Counted from the stretch's first letter, positions 5,964-13,790 are shown. The stretch: DNA of 20,331 bases from JACCXJ01 sp052387115 (GCA_052387115.1 JBQTJM010000125.1:1-20331), one strand, 5' to 3'. Notes: generated by a model from the sequence alone, not told the origin. Made by a program: numbers and translations.

Positions 5964-6601
5964 CTGCCTCAGGGATGAATGAGCAAGTGCCGGCGGCGCA
6001 TGGCCGGACGCTCGTGGTCGCGACCGGGAATGCCCCCAAGCTCCGGGAGATCAGCGCGGTCCTCGGCGACCTCGGGATCACGGTGGTGCCGTTCGTGCCC
6101 GAAGACCTCGCCGAGACCGGGATGAGCTTCGTCGAGAACGCCTTGATCAAGGCCCGCCATGCCGCCCTGCAGACCGGGCGGCCGGCGCTCGCCGACGACT
6201 CCGGCCTGGAGGTGGATGCCCTCCAGGGCGCCCCCGGGGTCTATTCGGCGCGCTATGCGGGCGCAGGGGCGAGCGATGGCGACAACCTCGCACGCTTGCT
6301 CGCCGAGATGGCGGACGTCGAGGACGAGCGGCGCACGGCCCGTTTCCACTGCGTCCTGGCGTATCTGAGACACCCCCAGGACCCCGTCCCGCTGATCGCC
6401 CACGGCGTATGGGAAGGCCGGATCTTGCGCGGGCCGAGCGGCACCAACGGCTTCGGTTACGACCCGGTCTTCTATGTGACCAGCCACGGCTGCTCGTCCG
6501 CGGAGCTGCCGCCGGAGATCAAGAATCGGCTGAGTCACCGCGGCCAGGCCGTGCGGCAGTTGCGCCGCCTGTTGGACGGGTCCTGGAAGACGGAAAACTA
6601 G
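5960..6601 (+). CDS. rdgB: XTP/dITP pyrophosphatase (RdgB/HAM1)
   Basis: Hydrolyses non-canonical purine triphosphates (dITP, XTP) to monophosphates, keeping them out of DNA and RNA. Family motifs are present: VVATGNAPKLREI near the N-terminus, SFVENALIKARHAA, ADDSGLEVDAL with the catalytic acidic pair, SGTNGFGYDPVF and a C-terminal LSHRGQA. The start at 5960 gives 213 residues and an ATGA overlap with rph. A second ATG at 5975, with its own AGGG, is an equally possible start and is closer to family length. It lies between rph and hemW, the usual gammaproteobacterial context. Confidence 0.95.
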   Translation: MTASGMNEQVPAAHGRTLVVATGNAPKLREISAVLGDLGITVVPFVPEDLAETGMSFVENALIKARHAALQTGRPALADDSGLEVDALQGAPGVYSARYAGAGASDGDNLARLLAEMADVEDERRTARFHCVLAYLRHPQDPVPLIAHGVWEGRILRGPSGTNGFGYDPVFYVTSHGCSSAELPPEIKNRLSHRGQAVRQLRRLLDGSWKTEN

Positions 6602-6611
6602 CGGGTCCACC

Positions 6612-7838
6612 GTGGTCCCCGACGCGCCGCCCATCCCTTCCGAAGGGGGTCCTCCGCCGCTCTCCCTCTACATCCACATTCCCTGGTGCGTGCGCAAATG
6701 CCCGTACTGTGATTTCAACTCGCACGAGTTTCAGGGTGCGCTCCCCGAAGCGGCCTACGTCTCGGCCGTGCTATGTGATCTGGAGCACGAGGCCGGCCGG
6801 ATCGGGGGACGCGAGGTGCAGACCATCTTCATCGGGGGGGGCACGCCGAGCCTCCTGTCCGGAGAGGCCGTGTGTTGTCTGCTCTCGGGGGTCCGGGCAC
6901 GGGTCGAGGTGGCGGCCAAGGCGGAGGTGACCTTGGAGTCGAACCCCGGGAGCGTGGACGGCGGCCGACTGGTGGACTACCAAGAGGCGGGCGTCAACCG
7001 ACTGTCCATCGGGGTGCAGAGCTTCCGCGCGCCGCAGCTCGCCGCCCTGGGCCGGATCCACAGCGCCGACGAGGCGCTACGCGCCTTTGAGACCGCGCGC
7101 CGCGCAGGCGTTTCCAACATCAATCTCGACCTGATGTTCGGGCTCCCGGAAGACGACGTAGACGGCTGCCTTGCGGACCTCGCTCAGGCAATTGCGCTCG
7201 GCCCCGAGCACCTGTCGTGGTATCAGCTCGCCATCGAGCCCAACACGGCGTTCTACCGCCACCCGCCCCAATTGCCCGATGATGACCAGGTGTTCGCGGC
7301 CTACGAAGCGGGCCGCACCCTGCTCCGGGGGCACGGCTACGTCCAGTACGAGGTGTCGGCCTATGCGCGCGCGGGGGCGGAGTGCCGGCACAACCGCAAC
7401 TACTGGGAATTCGGGGACTATCTGGGCATCGGGGCCGGGGCGCACGGCAAGCTCAGCGAGCTCGCGGAGCGGCGCATCGTGCGTAGCGCGAAACGGGCGA
7501 AGCCCCTGTCCTATATGCACGGCTCCTATATGAACGGCGCAGGGTCTCCCGCGGCCATGGTCGAGGGATCCCCGCTCACCGAGGCGCAACTCACGGTCGA
7601 GTTCATGATGAACGCCCTGCGCCTCGCGGCCGGCTTCCCGCTCTCGTTGTTCACGGCACGCACCGGCCTGCCGGTCGCGGCGATCGAGGCTACGCTCGAG
7701 GAGGCCCGCGAGCGCGGGCTCATCGAGGTACGGGCCGGGTGGCTCCGACCGACCGAGTGGGGCTACCGTTATCTCAACGAGCTGGTGTATCTCTTTTATC
7801 GCGATGAGCCGGATGCGCCGCGGGGCGCGGTGGCGTAG
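6612..7838 (+). CDS. hemW: Heme chaperone HemW (radical SAM)
   Basis: A radical-SAM protein of the HemN/HemW family; HemW binds and delivers heme and is not the coproporphyrinogen dehydrogenase. C26, C30 and C33 in WCVRKCPYC form the CxxxCxxC iron-sulfur motif. IFIGGGTPSLL is the SAM glycine motif, and ESNPGSVD, GVNRLSIGVQSF and NLDLMFGLP follow in family order. The C-terminal HemN domain includes YWEFGDYLGIGAGAHGK. At 408 residues it is near the usual length. The N-terminus begins at the first Cys loop without the long HemN extension, which supports HemW. The start is GTG 6612, 11 bases after rdgB; this is the third gene of the rph-rdgB-hemW run. Confidence 0.93.
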   Translation: MVPDAPPIPSEGGPPPLSLYIHIPWCVRKCPYCDFNSHEFQGALPEAAYVSAVLCDLEHEAGRIGGREVQTIFIGGGTPSLLSGEAVCCLLSGVRARVEVAAKAEVTLESNPGSVDGGRLVDYQEAGVNRLSIGVQSFRAPQLAALGRIHSADEALRAFETARRAGVSNINLDLMFGLPEDDVDGCLADLAQAIALGPEHLSWYQLAIEPNTAFYRHPPQLPDDDQVFAAYEAGRTLLRGHGYVQYEVSAYARAGAECRHNRNYWEFGDYLGIGAGAHGKLSELAERRIVRSAKRAKPLSYMHGSYMNGAGSPAAMVEGSPLTEAQLTVEFMMNALRLAAGFPLSLFTARTGLPVAAIEATLEEARERGLIEVRAGWLRPTEWGYRYLNELVYLFYRDEPDAPRGAVA

Positions 7839-7860
7839 GTTCTCGGCGGGCGCCTCTGCG

Positions 7861-8853
7861 ATGCGCGCCATGGTCCTCACTGCCCCCGGCACGCCGCTGG
7901 CGCTCGCGAACATCCCGCTCCCCCACCCGCGACCCGGTCAGGTCCTGGTGCGCGTACGGGCCTGCGGGGTGTGCCGCACCGATCTGCACGTGGCGCGCGG
8001 AGAGCTGCCCGATCCCAAGCTGCCGCTGGTCCTGGGCCATGAGATCGTCGGTCACATCGCGGAGCTGGGGCCCGGCGTGACCGGCTGCGCTTCGGGCGAT
8101 CGAGTCGGCGTGCCGTGGCTCGGGTCCACCTGCGGGACCTGCGGTTATTGCCAACGCGGCGCCGAGAACCTCTGCGACCTTGCCCGATTCACCGGCTATC
8201 AGGAGGACGGCGGCTACGCCGAATACGCCGTGGCCGATGCGCGCTTTTGCTTCCCCCTCGCCACCGGCTGTTCCGATGTCGAGGCGGCTCCGCTCTTGTG
8301 CGCCGGGCTCATCGGCTACCGCGCGCTGCGTACGGCCGGGGACGCGCGACGGCTCGGTATCTACGGCTTCGGGGCCGCGGCCCACATCGTGACCCAGGTC
8401 GCACGCTACCAGGGCCGTGAGGTGTACGCATTCACCCGATGCGGGGATACCGCGGCCCAAGCATTCGCGCTCGCACTCGGCGCGGTGTGGGCCGGCGATG
8501 CGGACACCGCGGCGCCCGAGCCGCTCGATGCCGCGCTCCTCTTCGCACCGGTCGGCGCGCTCGTGCCGGCGGCGCTGAGCGCGCTCGCCAAGGGCGGCAC
8601 GGTGGTGTGCGCCGGGATCCACATGAGCGACCTCCCATCGTTCCCGTATCGGATCCTGTGGGGCGAGCGCGTCGTGCGCTCGGTCGCGAACCTCACCCGC
8701 CGGGACGGGGAGGAGCTCCTGCGTCTCGCGCCGCGCATCCCGGTGCGGACCACCGTGGTGCCCTATCCCTTGGCGCTTGCCAACGAGGCGCTCGCGGATC
8801 TCGAAGCCGGCCGGATCCAGGGCGCGGCGGTGCTGGTATTAGCAGATTCTTAG
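7861..8853 (+). CDS. Zinc-dependent alcohol dehydrogenase family protein
   Basis: A 330-residue medium-chain dehydrogenase with GroES-like and Rossmann domains. Catalytic zinc ligands are C38, H60 (GHE motif) and C147. Structural zinc ligands C91, C94, C97 and C105 form the four-Cys loop. The nucleotide-binding motif is GIYGFGAAAH (about 166-175), slightly unusual in having GFGAAAH where many have GxGGxG. The pattern is closest to AdhA/AdhP-like primary alcohol dehydrogenases, but the substrate cannot be read from sequence. The start at ATG 7861 fits the family N-terminus (MRAMVLTAPG); in-frame codons back to 7804 overlap hemW and look unrelated. It follows hemW by 22 bases and may be cotranscribed. 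Confidence 0.9.
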   Translation: MRAMVLTAPGTPLALANIPLPHPRPGQVLVRVRACGVCRTDLHVARGELPDPKLPLVLGHEIVGHIAELGPGVTGCASGDRVGVPWLGSTCGTCGYCQRGAENLCDLARFTGYQEDGGYAEYAVADARFCFPLATGCSDVEAAPLLCAGLIGYRALRTAGDARRLGIYGFGAAAHIVTQVARYQGREVYAFTRCGDTAAQAFALALGAVWAGDADTAAPEPLDAALLFAPVGALVPAALSALAKGGTVVCAGIHMSDLPSFPYRILWGERVVRSVANLTRRDGEELLRLAPRIPVRTTVVPYPLALANEALADLEAGRIQGAAVLVLADS

Positions 8854-8936
8854 GCGGAACGCGCGCGCCGGTCGCATCATGATGCGCGTGGCGCGAGGCG
8901 AGCCAGGCCGCACGACGCCGCGCGCCTTGCGGTCCA

Positions 8937-8973
8937 TGTCCAACAAGTCTATCTTGGGCGTAGCTTTTGGACA
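8937..8973. promoter_or_regulatory. Probable operator of the phd-vapC pair
   Basis: TGTCCAA (8937-8943) and its exact complement TTGGACA (8967-8973) form a spaced inverted repeat just before the antitoxin ATG at 8987. The arms are centred 30 bases apart, about three helical turns, so two antitoxin dimers could bind the same face. Phd antitoxins typically repress their own promoter this way. CATATT next to the right arm could be a -10 box. Confidence 0.5.
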
Positions 8974-8986
8974 TATTGAGTGCACC

Positions 8987-9265
8987 ATGCGATGGAATAT
9001 TGCTGAAGCCAAGCAGAACCTATCCGAGGTCGTGCGTAACGCCTCTACGGAGCCCCAGCTCATCTACAACCGCGATCGCTTGGTGGCAGCGGTCGTGGGT
9101 GTCGAGACCTTCGAGGCATTCCGGACTTGGCGGGGGCGGGCAGAGGGCCGATCGCTCGCGGATCTGTTCGCCGATTTGCGGCAGATCGCCAAGAGCGATG
9201 GTTATGTATTAGAAATCGGGTCCCGGTCGGACCGGCGAAATCCTTTGGCCGAAACCCTTAAATGA
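8987..9265 (+). CDS. Phd/YefM-type antitoxin
   Basis: A 92-residue protein with the Phd/YefM N-terminus: MRWNIAEAKQNLSEVVRNAS, then PQLIYNRDRLVAAVVGVETF. This fold binds operator DNA as a dimer. The remaining helical tail should wrap the toxin. I start it at ATG 8987, where the family begins; an in-frame ATG at 8879 would extend it back across the palindromic operator. It overlaps the toxin gene by ATGA at 9262-9265, so the two are coupled. Its role is to neutralise the following VapC-type toxin and autoregulate. Confidence 0.88.
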   Translation: MRWNIAEAKQNLSEVVRNASTEPQLIYNRDRLVAAVVGVETFEAFRTWRGRAEGRSLADLFADLRQIAKSDGYVLEIGSRSDRRNPLAETLK

Positions 9266-9669
9266 GGTACCTCGCTGATACCAACATCCTCAGCGAGTTG
9301 GCCCGCGCAGATCCGGATCGCGGAGTCGTGGCGTGGGCTCAGACCGTCTCGGCGCTCTCCCTGAGCGTGGTAAGCATGGAGGAGATATTCTTCGGCTTGA
9401 CTTGGAAACCCAATCGGCGGGTCGAGGCCTGGTTCGACGAGTTCCTGCAGGGATATTGCGAGATCTGCCCCGTCACTGCCGATATTGCGCGGCGTGCGGG
9501 TGCGCTTCGGGGGATGCTGGCTGCCCGGGGCCGAACCCGAACCCAGGCCGACATGCTCATCGCGGCGACGGCCCAGGCTAGCCGACAGACGCTCGTGACC
9601 CGCAACCTGTCCGACTTCGAGGGTTGCGGAATCGTCCTTCTCAATCCCTTTACTGACGCCGCTCGTTGA
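9262..9669 (+). CDS. vapC: VapC/FitB-type PIN-domain toxin
   Basis: A 135-residue PIN-domain protein, probably an endoribonuclease that cleaves tRNA or other structured RNA when free of antitoxin. The acidic active-site residues are visible: D6 in YLADTNILSEL, E40/E41 in SMEEIFFGL, D97 in TQADMLIAATA, and D118 in RNLSDFEG. The sequence looks intact. It resembles FitB-like VapC proteins paired with Phd-type antitoxins. It starts within the antitoxin stop (ATGA). The target RNA cannot be inferred. Confidence 0.9.
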   Translation: MRYLADTNILSELARADPDRGVVAWAQTVSALSLSVVSMEEIFFGLTWKPNRRVEAWFDEFLQGYCEICPVTADIARRAGALRGMLAARGRTRTQADMLIAATAQASRQTLVTRNLSDFEGCGIVLLNPFTDAAR

Positions 9670-9732
9670 GCACTGCGGCTCGGGGACAGGAATTGTCGGT
9701 GTCGTGTGTCTGCGCCCACTGTGGCTGGCCCC

Positions 9733-9799
9733 GGTCGTAACCCGCGGGCGAAGCGCGATAGGGGAGGCATTGCACACCTCCGGGTCGTAGCCCGCGGGC
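9733..9799. repeat. Pair of GC-rich palindromic repeats
   Basis: GGTCGTAACCCGCGGGC (9733-9749) and GGTCGTAGCCCGCGGGC (9783-9799) are 50 bases apart and differ at one base. The second contains the perfect 10-base palindrome GCCCGCGGGC. Between them GGAGG and CCTCC arms form another small hairpin. The cluster lies between the convergent vapC and EVE genes and could act as a bidirectional terminator or be a REP-type relic. Confidence 0.4.
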
Positions 9800-9816
9800 C
9801 GATCCGCCCATCGTTT

Positions 9817-10278
9817 TTACTCTAACTCTAGAATGAAGTCCCAGTGCGCCGGGCTCACGGGCATGACCGACAGGCGATTGCCGCGTTTGAGTAACTGAAG
9901 ACCCGAAAGCTCGGGATGGGTCTTGAGCTCCGTGAGCGTGATGATGCGGCGGAGCTTGCGCACCAAGCGCACGTCGACCAAGAGCCAACGCGGGTTGTCC
10001 GGCGAGCTGTCGGGGTCGAAGTGGTGGTGGCTGGGATCGAAGGCCGTGGGATCGGGGTAGGCCGGACCGGCCACCTCCATGACCCCCGTGACCCCGGGCT
10101 CGTCGCAGCTCGAATGGTAGAAGAACGCGAGGTCTCCGGGCTTCATCTCGTCGCGGATCAGGTTGCGTGCCTGGTAGTTGCGGACCCCATCCCAGGGCTC
10201 GGTCCGGCGCGGGCGGCGTAGGAGATCATCGACGCTGAACGACGACGGCTCGGATTTCATGAGCCAACGGCGATCCAT
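9817..10278 (-). CDS. EVE-domain protein (YTH-like fold)
   Basis: A 153-residue single-domain protein. WLMKSEPSSFSVDDL at the start, WDGVRNYQARN, MKPGDLAFFYHSSC and GVTGVMEV are the standard EVE (formerly DUF55) blocks. This PUA/YTH-like fold is thought to bind modified bases in DNA or RNA; the aromatic W and Y residues in the first blocks would line the pocket. The true ligand is unknown. The ATG at 10278 overlaps the aroC stop (TGATG), so it is translated after aroC by coupling. The product is complete and of normal length. Confidence 0.9.
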   Translation of the reverse strand: MDRRWLMKSEPSSFSVDDLLRRPRRTEPWDGVRNYQARNLIRDEMKPGDLAFFYHSSCDEPGVTGVMEVAGPAYPDPTAFDPSHHHFDPDSSPDNPRWLLVDVRLVRKLRRIITLTELKTHPELSGLQLLKRGNRLSVMPVSPAHWDFILELE

Positions 10279-11384
10279 CACAAGCTCGGAGGAGCGGCCG
10301 GGACCACCGGGGTCTCGGAGCGCACCTCCAGGTTCTGCGCGCGGTGGCGCAGCAGGTGGTCCATGAGCACCAGCGCCAGCATGGCCTCGGCGATGGGCGT
10401 CGCCCGGATGCCGACGCAGGGGTCGTGGCGCCCGTGGGTCACGACCTCCACGGGCACACCAAGGCGGTCGATGCTGCGGCCCGGAATCCGGATGCTGGAG
10501 GTCGGTTTGAGCGCGATACCGACCTCGATGTCCTGGCCCGAGGAGATCCCGCCCAGGACCCCGCCGGCGTGGTTGCTCAGGAAGCCTGCGGGGGTGATGG
10601 GGTCGCGGTGCTCGGTGCCCTTCTGGTTCACCGCGGCGAAGCCCGCGCCGATCTCGACCCCCTTGACGGCATTGATGCCCATCATCGCCTTGGCGATGTC
10701 CGCGTCCAGGCGATCGAAGACCGGCTCGCCAAGGCCCGGGGGCACGCCGGTGGCGATCACGTTGATGCGCGCGCCGATCGAATCGCCTTCCTTGCGCAGG
10801 GCGTCCATGTAGGCCTCGAGTGCCGGTACCTTCGCGGGGTCGGGGCAGAAGAAGGGGTTGGCATCGACCGCGTCCCAGTCCAAGAGGTCCAAGTGGATGG
10901 GGCCGAGCGCGGCGAGATAGCCGCGGATCACGATCCCGCAGCGTTCCCGCAGGTATTTCTTGGCGATCCCGGCGGCCGCGACCCGCAGGCAGGTCTCGCG
11001 TGCCGAGGCCCGGCCGCCCCCGCGGTAGTCGCGGAAGCCGTATTTCTGCTGATAGGTGTAGTCGGCGTGTCCGGGCCGGAACTGGTCCATGATGCGGGTG
11101 TAATCCTTGGATCGCTGGTCGGTGTTCTCGATGAGGAGCCCGATCGGGGTGCCCGTGGTGCGGCCCTCGAAGACCCCCGACAGGATGCGCACGATGTCCT
11201 CCTCGCGCCGCTGGGTGGTGTGGCGGGAGGTGCCCGGCTTGCGCCGGTCGAGGTCGCGCTGCAGATCGGCCTCGCAAAGCATGAGGCCGGGTGGACAGCC
11301 ATCGACGATGCAGCCATAGGCGGGACCATGGCTCTCACCGCAGGTGGTGACGGTGAAGAGGGTACCGAGGGTGTTGCCGGACAT
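10278..11384 (-). CDS. aroC: Chorismate synthase
   Basis: The last common step of the shikimate pathway: it converts EPSP to chorismate, using reduced FMN. At 368 residues it has the usual size. It begins MSGNTLGTLFTVTTCGESHG with the first signature. It then shows RPGHADYTYQQKYGFRDYRG, GGRASARET (FMN/substrate-binding region), MMGINAVKGVEIGAGF, and RDPITPAGFLSNHAGGVLGG with SSGQDI. Nothing is missing. It lies between the 6S RNA gene, which ends about 30 bases upstream on the same strand, and the coupled EVE gene. It may rely on its own promoter or on read-through from the 6S region. Confidence 0.97.
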   Translation of the reverse strand: MSGNTLGTLFTVTTCGESHGPAYGCIVDGCPPGLMLCEADLQRDLDRRKPGTSRHTTQRREEDIVRILSGVFEGRTTGTPIGLLIENTDQRSKDYTRIMDQFRPGHADYTYQQKYGFRDYRGGGRASARETCLRVAAAGIAKKYLRERCGIVIRGYLAALGPIHLDLLDWDAVDANPFFCPDPAKVPALEAYMDALRKEGDSIGARINVIATGVPPGLGEPVFDRLDADIAKAMMGINAVKGVEIGAGFAAVNQKGTEHRDPITPAGFLSNHAGGVLGGISSGQDIEVGIALKPTSSIRIPGRSIDRLGVPVEVVTHGRHDPCVGIRATPIAEAMLALVLMDHLLRHRAQNLEVRSETPVVPAAPPSL

Positions 11385-11413
11385 GGCCCGACTCCTATCT
11401 GCGGTCAGGATAG

Positions 11414-11608
11414 GTGGCGCTCCCCGCGACGCCGCTACAAGCCTTCGTCTTGAACCAACGGTTCAAGGGGGAACGTCGCGAGGCGAATCAGGCTTGCCGC
11501 TCTTCAGGCGGCCATGCACAACATCGCCTACTGGTCAGTTCCTGCTGCTGTTGCAGTATAGGCTCAAGGACCTCTGGGCTTGCTGGCCAACGTCGCAGGG
11601 GGCGCCAA
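11414..11608 (-). ncRNA. ssrS: 6S RNA
   Basis: On the minus strand the ends form a long closing stem: GGCGCCCCCTGCGAC (about 11606-11592) pairs with GTCGCGGGGAGCGCC (11430-11416). Inside, the 5' side has CCTTGAGCCTATACTGC and the 3' side has CCTTGAACC, GTTGGTTCAAG and GGCTTGTAGCGGC. These match the order and spacing of enterobacterial 6S RNA (CCCTGAGCCGATAT; CCTTGAACC...GGTTCAAGGG; AGCCTGCGGCGG). Length is about 190 bases. It lies directly downstream of zapA on the same strand, the conserved gammaproteobacterial position. 6S RNA mimics an open promoter and sequesters sigma70 RNA polymerase in stationary phase. The ends are set by the stem and may be a few bases off; the primary transcript probably starts near 11630. 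Confidence 0.85.
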
Positions 11609-11636
11609 GTCGAAACGCTTACCCCATTCGCCGTCC

Positions 11637-11642
11637 ATTATA
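11637..11642 (-). promoter_or_regulatory. -10 box (TATAAT) for 6S RNA
   Basis: A perfect TATAAT on the minus strand lies about 30 bases before the 6S closing stem and just after the zapA stop. It would start a slightly longer precursor, as known for 6S RNA, which is trimmed at the 5' end. No strong -35 is visible at 17 bases. Confidence 0.55.
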
Positions 11643-11681
11643 CATCCGATCCCCTGCCGCAAGTGCCGCCCTCTCGATGGG

Positions 11682-11999
11682 CTAGGCCGCCGTCTCCTCC
11701 CCGCTATGCGGCAGCAGGGTGGCGAGCTTCGTGTCCAAGCGCTGTATGAAGGCGTCGATGAGCTCGTGGAAGGCCTGCTCACGCAGCCGCTGCTCCAGGA
11801 GCTCATGGGCGATGTTCAGGGCGGCCATCACGGCCAGGCGCTCGTTGCCGACCACCTTACCGGTCACGCGCAGCTCTTCCAGCTTGTGTTTCAGCAGATC
11901 GGCCGCGGAATACAGGGACTCGCGCTCGTGGTCCTTGCAGCCGACGACGTAGTCCTTGTCGAGGATCGAGACGGTGACCGGCCTCGACTGCTCGCTCAC
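11682..11999 (-). CDS. zapA: Cell division protein ZapA
   Basis: A 105-residue FtsZ-binding protein that bundles protofilaments at the Z ring. VTVSILDKDYVVGCKDHERESLYSAA is the N-terminal FtsZ-binding domain of the family. VVGNERLAVMAALNIAHELL is the conserved middle helix, and the rest forms the C-terminal coiled coil. It starts inside the stop of the preceding zapB-like gene (ATGA, 11996-11999). It is followed by the 6S RNA gene, as in other gammaproteobacteria. Confidence 0.93.
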   Translation of the reverse strand: MSEQSRPVTVSILDKDYVVGCKDHERESLYSAADLLKHKLEELRVTGKVVGNERLAVMAALNIAHELLEQRLREQAFHELIDAFIQRLDTKLATLLPHSGEETAA

Positions 12000-12220
12000 G
12001 GGCGGATCTCCATGGCCTTGAGGCGCGCGATCATGAACTCGACCCGGGCGCGCGCCAGCTCGGTCTTCTCCATGAGCTGGGCGCGCTCGGCGATGAGGGT
12101 GGCGCGCTGACTTCGCAGGGCCTGGTTCTCGGTGGTCGCGTGCGTGAGCACCCGCACCAGCTCGTCGATGCGCCGCTCCAGCGCCTCGATGTCGAGGGGC
12201 AGCGCGTTATCATGTGGCAT
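11996..12220 (-). CDS. zapB: ZapB-like cell division protein (TIGR02449 type)
   Basis: A 74-residue, almost wholly coiled-coil protein: LDIEALERRIDELVRVL, then TENQALRSQRATLIAERAQL. The position immediately upstream of and coupled to zapA is that of the TIGR02449/ZapB-like family, small division proteins working with ZapA. I choose ATG 12220 (MPHDNALP) because a sigma70 promoter with its start point near 12245 excludes the GTG at 12253. There is no clear Shine-Dalgarno before it. It is distinct in sequence from E. coli ZapB, so the symbol is by role and context. Confidence 0.75.
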   Translation of the reverse strand: MPHDNALPLDIEALERRIDELVRVLTHATTENQALRSQRATLIAERAQLMEKTELARARVEFMIARLKAMEIRP

Positions 12221-12251
12221 TCGAAGGCAGCGGGGCAAAGTATCCGAAACC

Positions 12252-12281
12252 ACTATAGGGCGCCCCCCCCGTGCCGGTCAA
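12252..12281 (-). promoter_or_regulatory. Sigma70-type promoter for zapB-zapA
   Basis: On the minus strand TTGACC (12281-12276) and TATAGT (12257-12252) are separated by 18 bases, a near-consensus pair. The start point would be near 12245, about 25 bases before the zapB-like ATG. Confidence 0.6.
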
Positions 12282-12352
12282 CGGCCACTGTGTCGATCAA
12301 CGGCTGGCCGAGGTGGGGCTGGTGTGCGGTCCCAGGGCGCCCTAAAGTATCA

Positions 12353-12380
12353 TTGCCCTTACAGTATCAATGGGGATACC
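12353..12380 (+). promoter_or_regulatory. Weak candidate promoter for pepP-ubiH-ubiI
   Basis: TTGCCC (12353-12358) and GATACC (12375-12380), 16 bases apart, lie about 65 bases before the pepP ATG. Two near-copies of AGTATCAWTG (12347 and 12363) overlap it and could be a regulator site. The -10 match is poor. Confidence 0.3.
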
Positions 12381-12443
12381 CGCGGTCCTCGCCGACGCCC
12401 GGGCGTTTCGGTGACGATGCGCTGAACGACGGCCCAAGACACG

Positions 12444-13790
12444 ATGGACAAGCGAGAGCTCGCCCGCAGGCGCAAGCGCCTCATGGACATCATGAACCGC
12501 GGCGCCATCGGTATCCTCCCCGCGGCTCCGGTCCGACGCCGCAACGGGGACGTCGAGTTCCCCTACCGTCCCGACAGCAACTTTCATTACCTGAGCGGTT
12601 TCCCGGAGCCCGAGGCGGTGCTGGTCCTGGTCCCGGACCGGGCTCACGGCGAGTACCTCCTGTTCTGCCGCGAGAAAGACCCCAAGATGGAGACCTGGCA
12701 CGGCCGCCGCGCGGGGCTCGAGGGGGCGTGCGAGCTGTACGGGGCGGATGATGCCTTTCCCATCACCGATCTCGACGACATCCTGCCGGGGCTCCTGGAG
12801 AACCGCGAGCGGGTGTTCTACACGATCGGTCTCGACCTCGAATTCGACCAGCGCCTGGTCGGCTGGGTGAATCGGGTGCGCAGCCGCCATCGCGCCGGCA
12901 TCACGGCCCCCCACGAGTTCATCGCGCTCACCGAGCTCATTCACGAGATGCGTCTGTGCAAGGTCCCCTCGGAGATCAAGCTCATGCGCCAGGCGGCCGC
13001 GCTCTCGGCCGAGGCCCACGCCCGCGCCATGCGCGCCTGCCGGCCCGGGCTGCACGAGTACGCGCTCGAGGCCGTGCTGATGCACGCCTTCACACAAGGC
13101 GGCAGCCGCTCACCTGCCTATCCGTGCATCGTGGGCGGCGGTGTCAACGGCTGTATCCTCCATTACACCGCGAACAGCGAGGTCCTGAACGACGGCGATC
13201 TGGTGCTCATCGACGCGGGCGCGGAATTCCAGGGGTACGCCAGCGACATCACCCGCACGTTTCCAGTGAACGGCCGTTTCAGTCCGGTGCAGCGCGCCGT
13301 CTACGAGATCGTGCTCGCGGCACAGCACGCGGCCATCGACAAGATGAGGCCCGGTAACGCCTGGAACGAGCCCCACGAAGCGGCCATCCGCGTCCTCACC
13401 AAGGGGCTCGTGGCCCTCGGGATCCTGAAGGGCCGGCCGAGCCGGTTGGTGAAAGACGAGGCCTACAAACCCTATTTCATGCACCGGACCGGGCACTGGC
13501 TCGGCATGGATGTCCACGATGTCGGCGACTACAAGGTGGACGACGAGTGGCGCACCTTGGAACCCGGGATGGTGATGACCGCGGAGCCTGGCCTCTATCT
13601 CAAGGCCGGTACGCGCGGGCTCCCCAAGCGCTATGGGAACATCGGTATCCGCATCGAGGACGATGTGCTAATCACCAAGGACGGCCACGAGGTCTTGAGC
13701 GCCGGCGCCCCCAAGACGGTCGCGGACATCGAAGCGCACATGAGCACGCCCCACACGAATACAGCGGGGGCCGATGCCCGCGCCGCTTGA
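12444..13790 (+). CDS. pepP: Xaa-Pro aminopeptidase (aminopeptidase P)
   Basis: Removes N-terminal residues that precede proline. It is 448 residues: an N-terminal creatinase-like domain (FPYRPDSNFHYLSGFPEPEA) and a C-terminal pita-bread metalloprotease domain. Dinuclear manganese ligands are all visible: D257 in LIDAGAEFQGYASD, D268, H351 in HRTGHWLGMDVHD, E381 in MTAEPGLY and E405 in GIRIEDDVLI. It heads the conserved pepP-ubiH-ubiI run and its last 17 bases overlap ubiH, so the genes form one coupled operon. The link with ubiquinone synthesis is conserved position only; no functional link is known to me. Confidence 0.95.
   Translation: MDKRELARRRKRLMDIMNRGAIGILPAAPVRRRNGDVEFPYRPDSNFHYLSGFPEPEAVLVLVPDRAHGEYLLFCREKDPKMETWHGRRAGLEGACELYGADDAFPITDLDDILPGLLENRERVFYTIGLDLEFDQRLVGWVNRVRSRHRAGITAPHEFIALTELIHEMRLCKVPSEIKLMRQAAALSAEAHARAMRACRPGLHEYALEAVLMHAFTQGGSRSPAYPCIVGGGVNGCILHYTANSEVLNDGDLVLIDAGAEFQGYASDITRTFPVNGRFSPVQRAVYEIVLAAQHAAIDKMRPGNAWNEPHEAAIRVLTKGLVALGILKGRPSRLVKDEAYKPYFMHRTGHWLGMDVHDVGDYKVDDEWRTLEPGMVMTAEPGLYLKAGTRGLPKRYGNIGIRIEDDVLITKDGHEVLSAGAPKTVADIEAHMSTPHTNTAGADARAA

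Noticed and set aside
9817..11277. 486-codon open frame joining an aroC shadow to the EVE domain
   Set aside because: Only the last 153 codons resemble a protein; the front part is aroC in the wrong frame, so this is not a real fusion.
10344..11453. 369-codon open frame antisense to aroC
   Set aside because: aroC is complete and conserved on the other strand; this frame mirrors it and has no recognisable domain.
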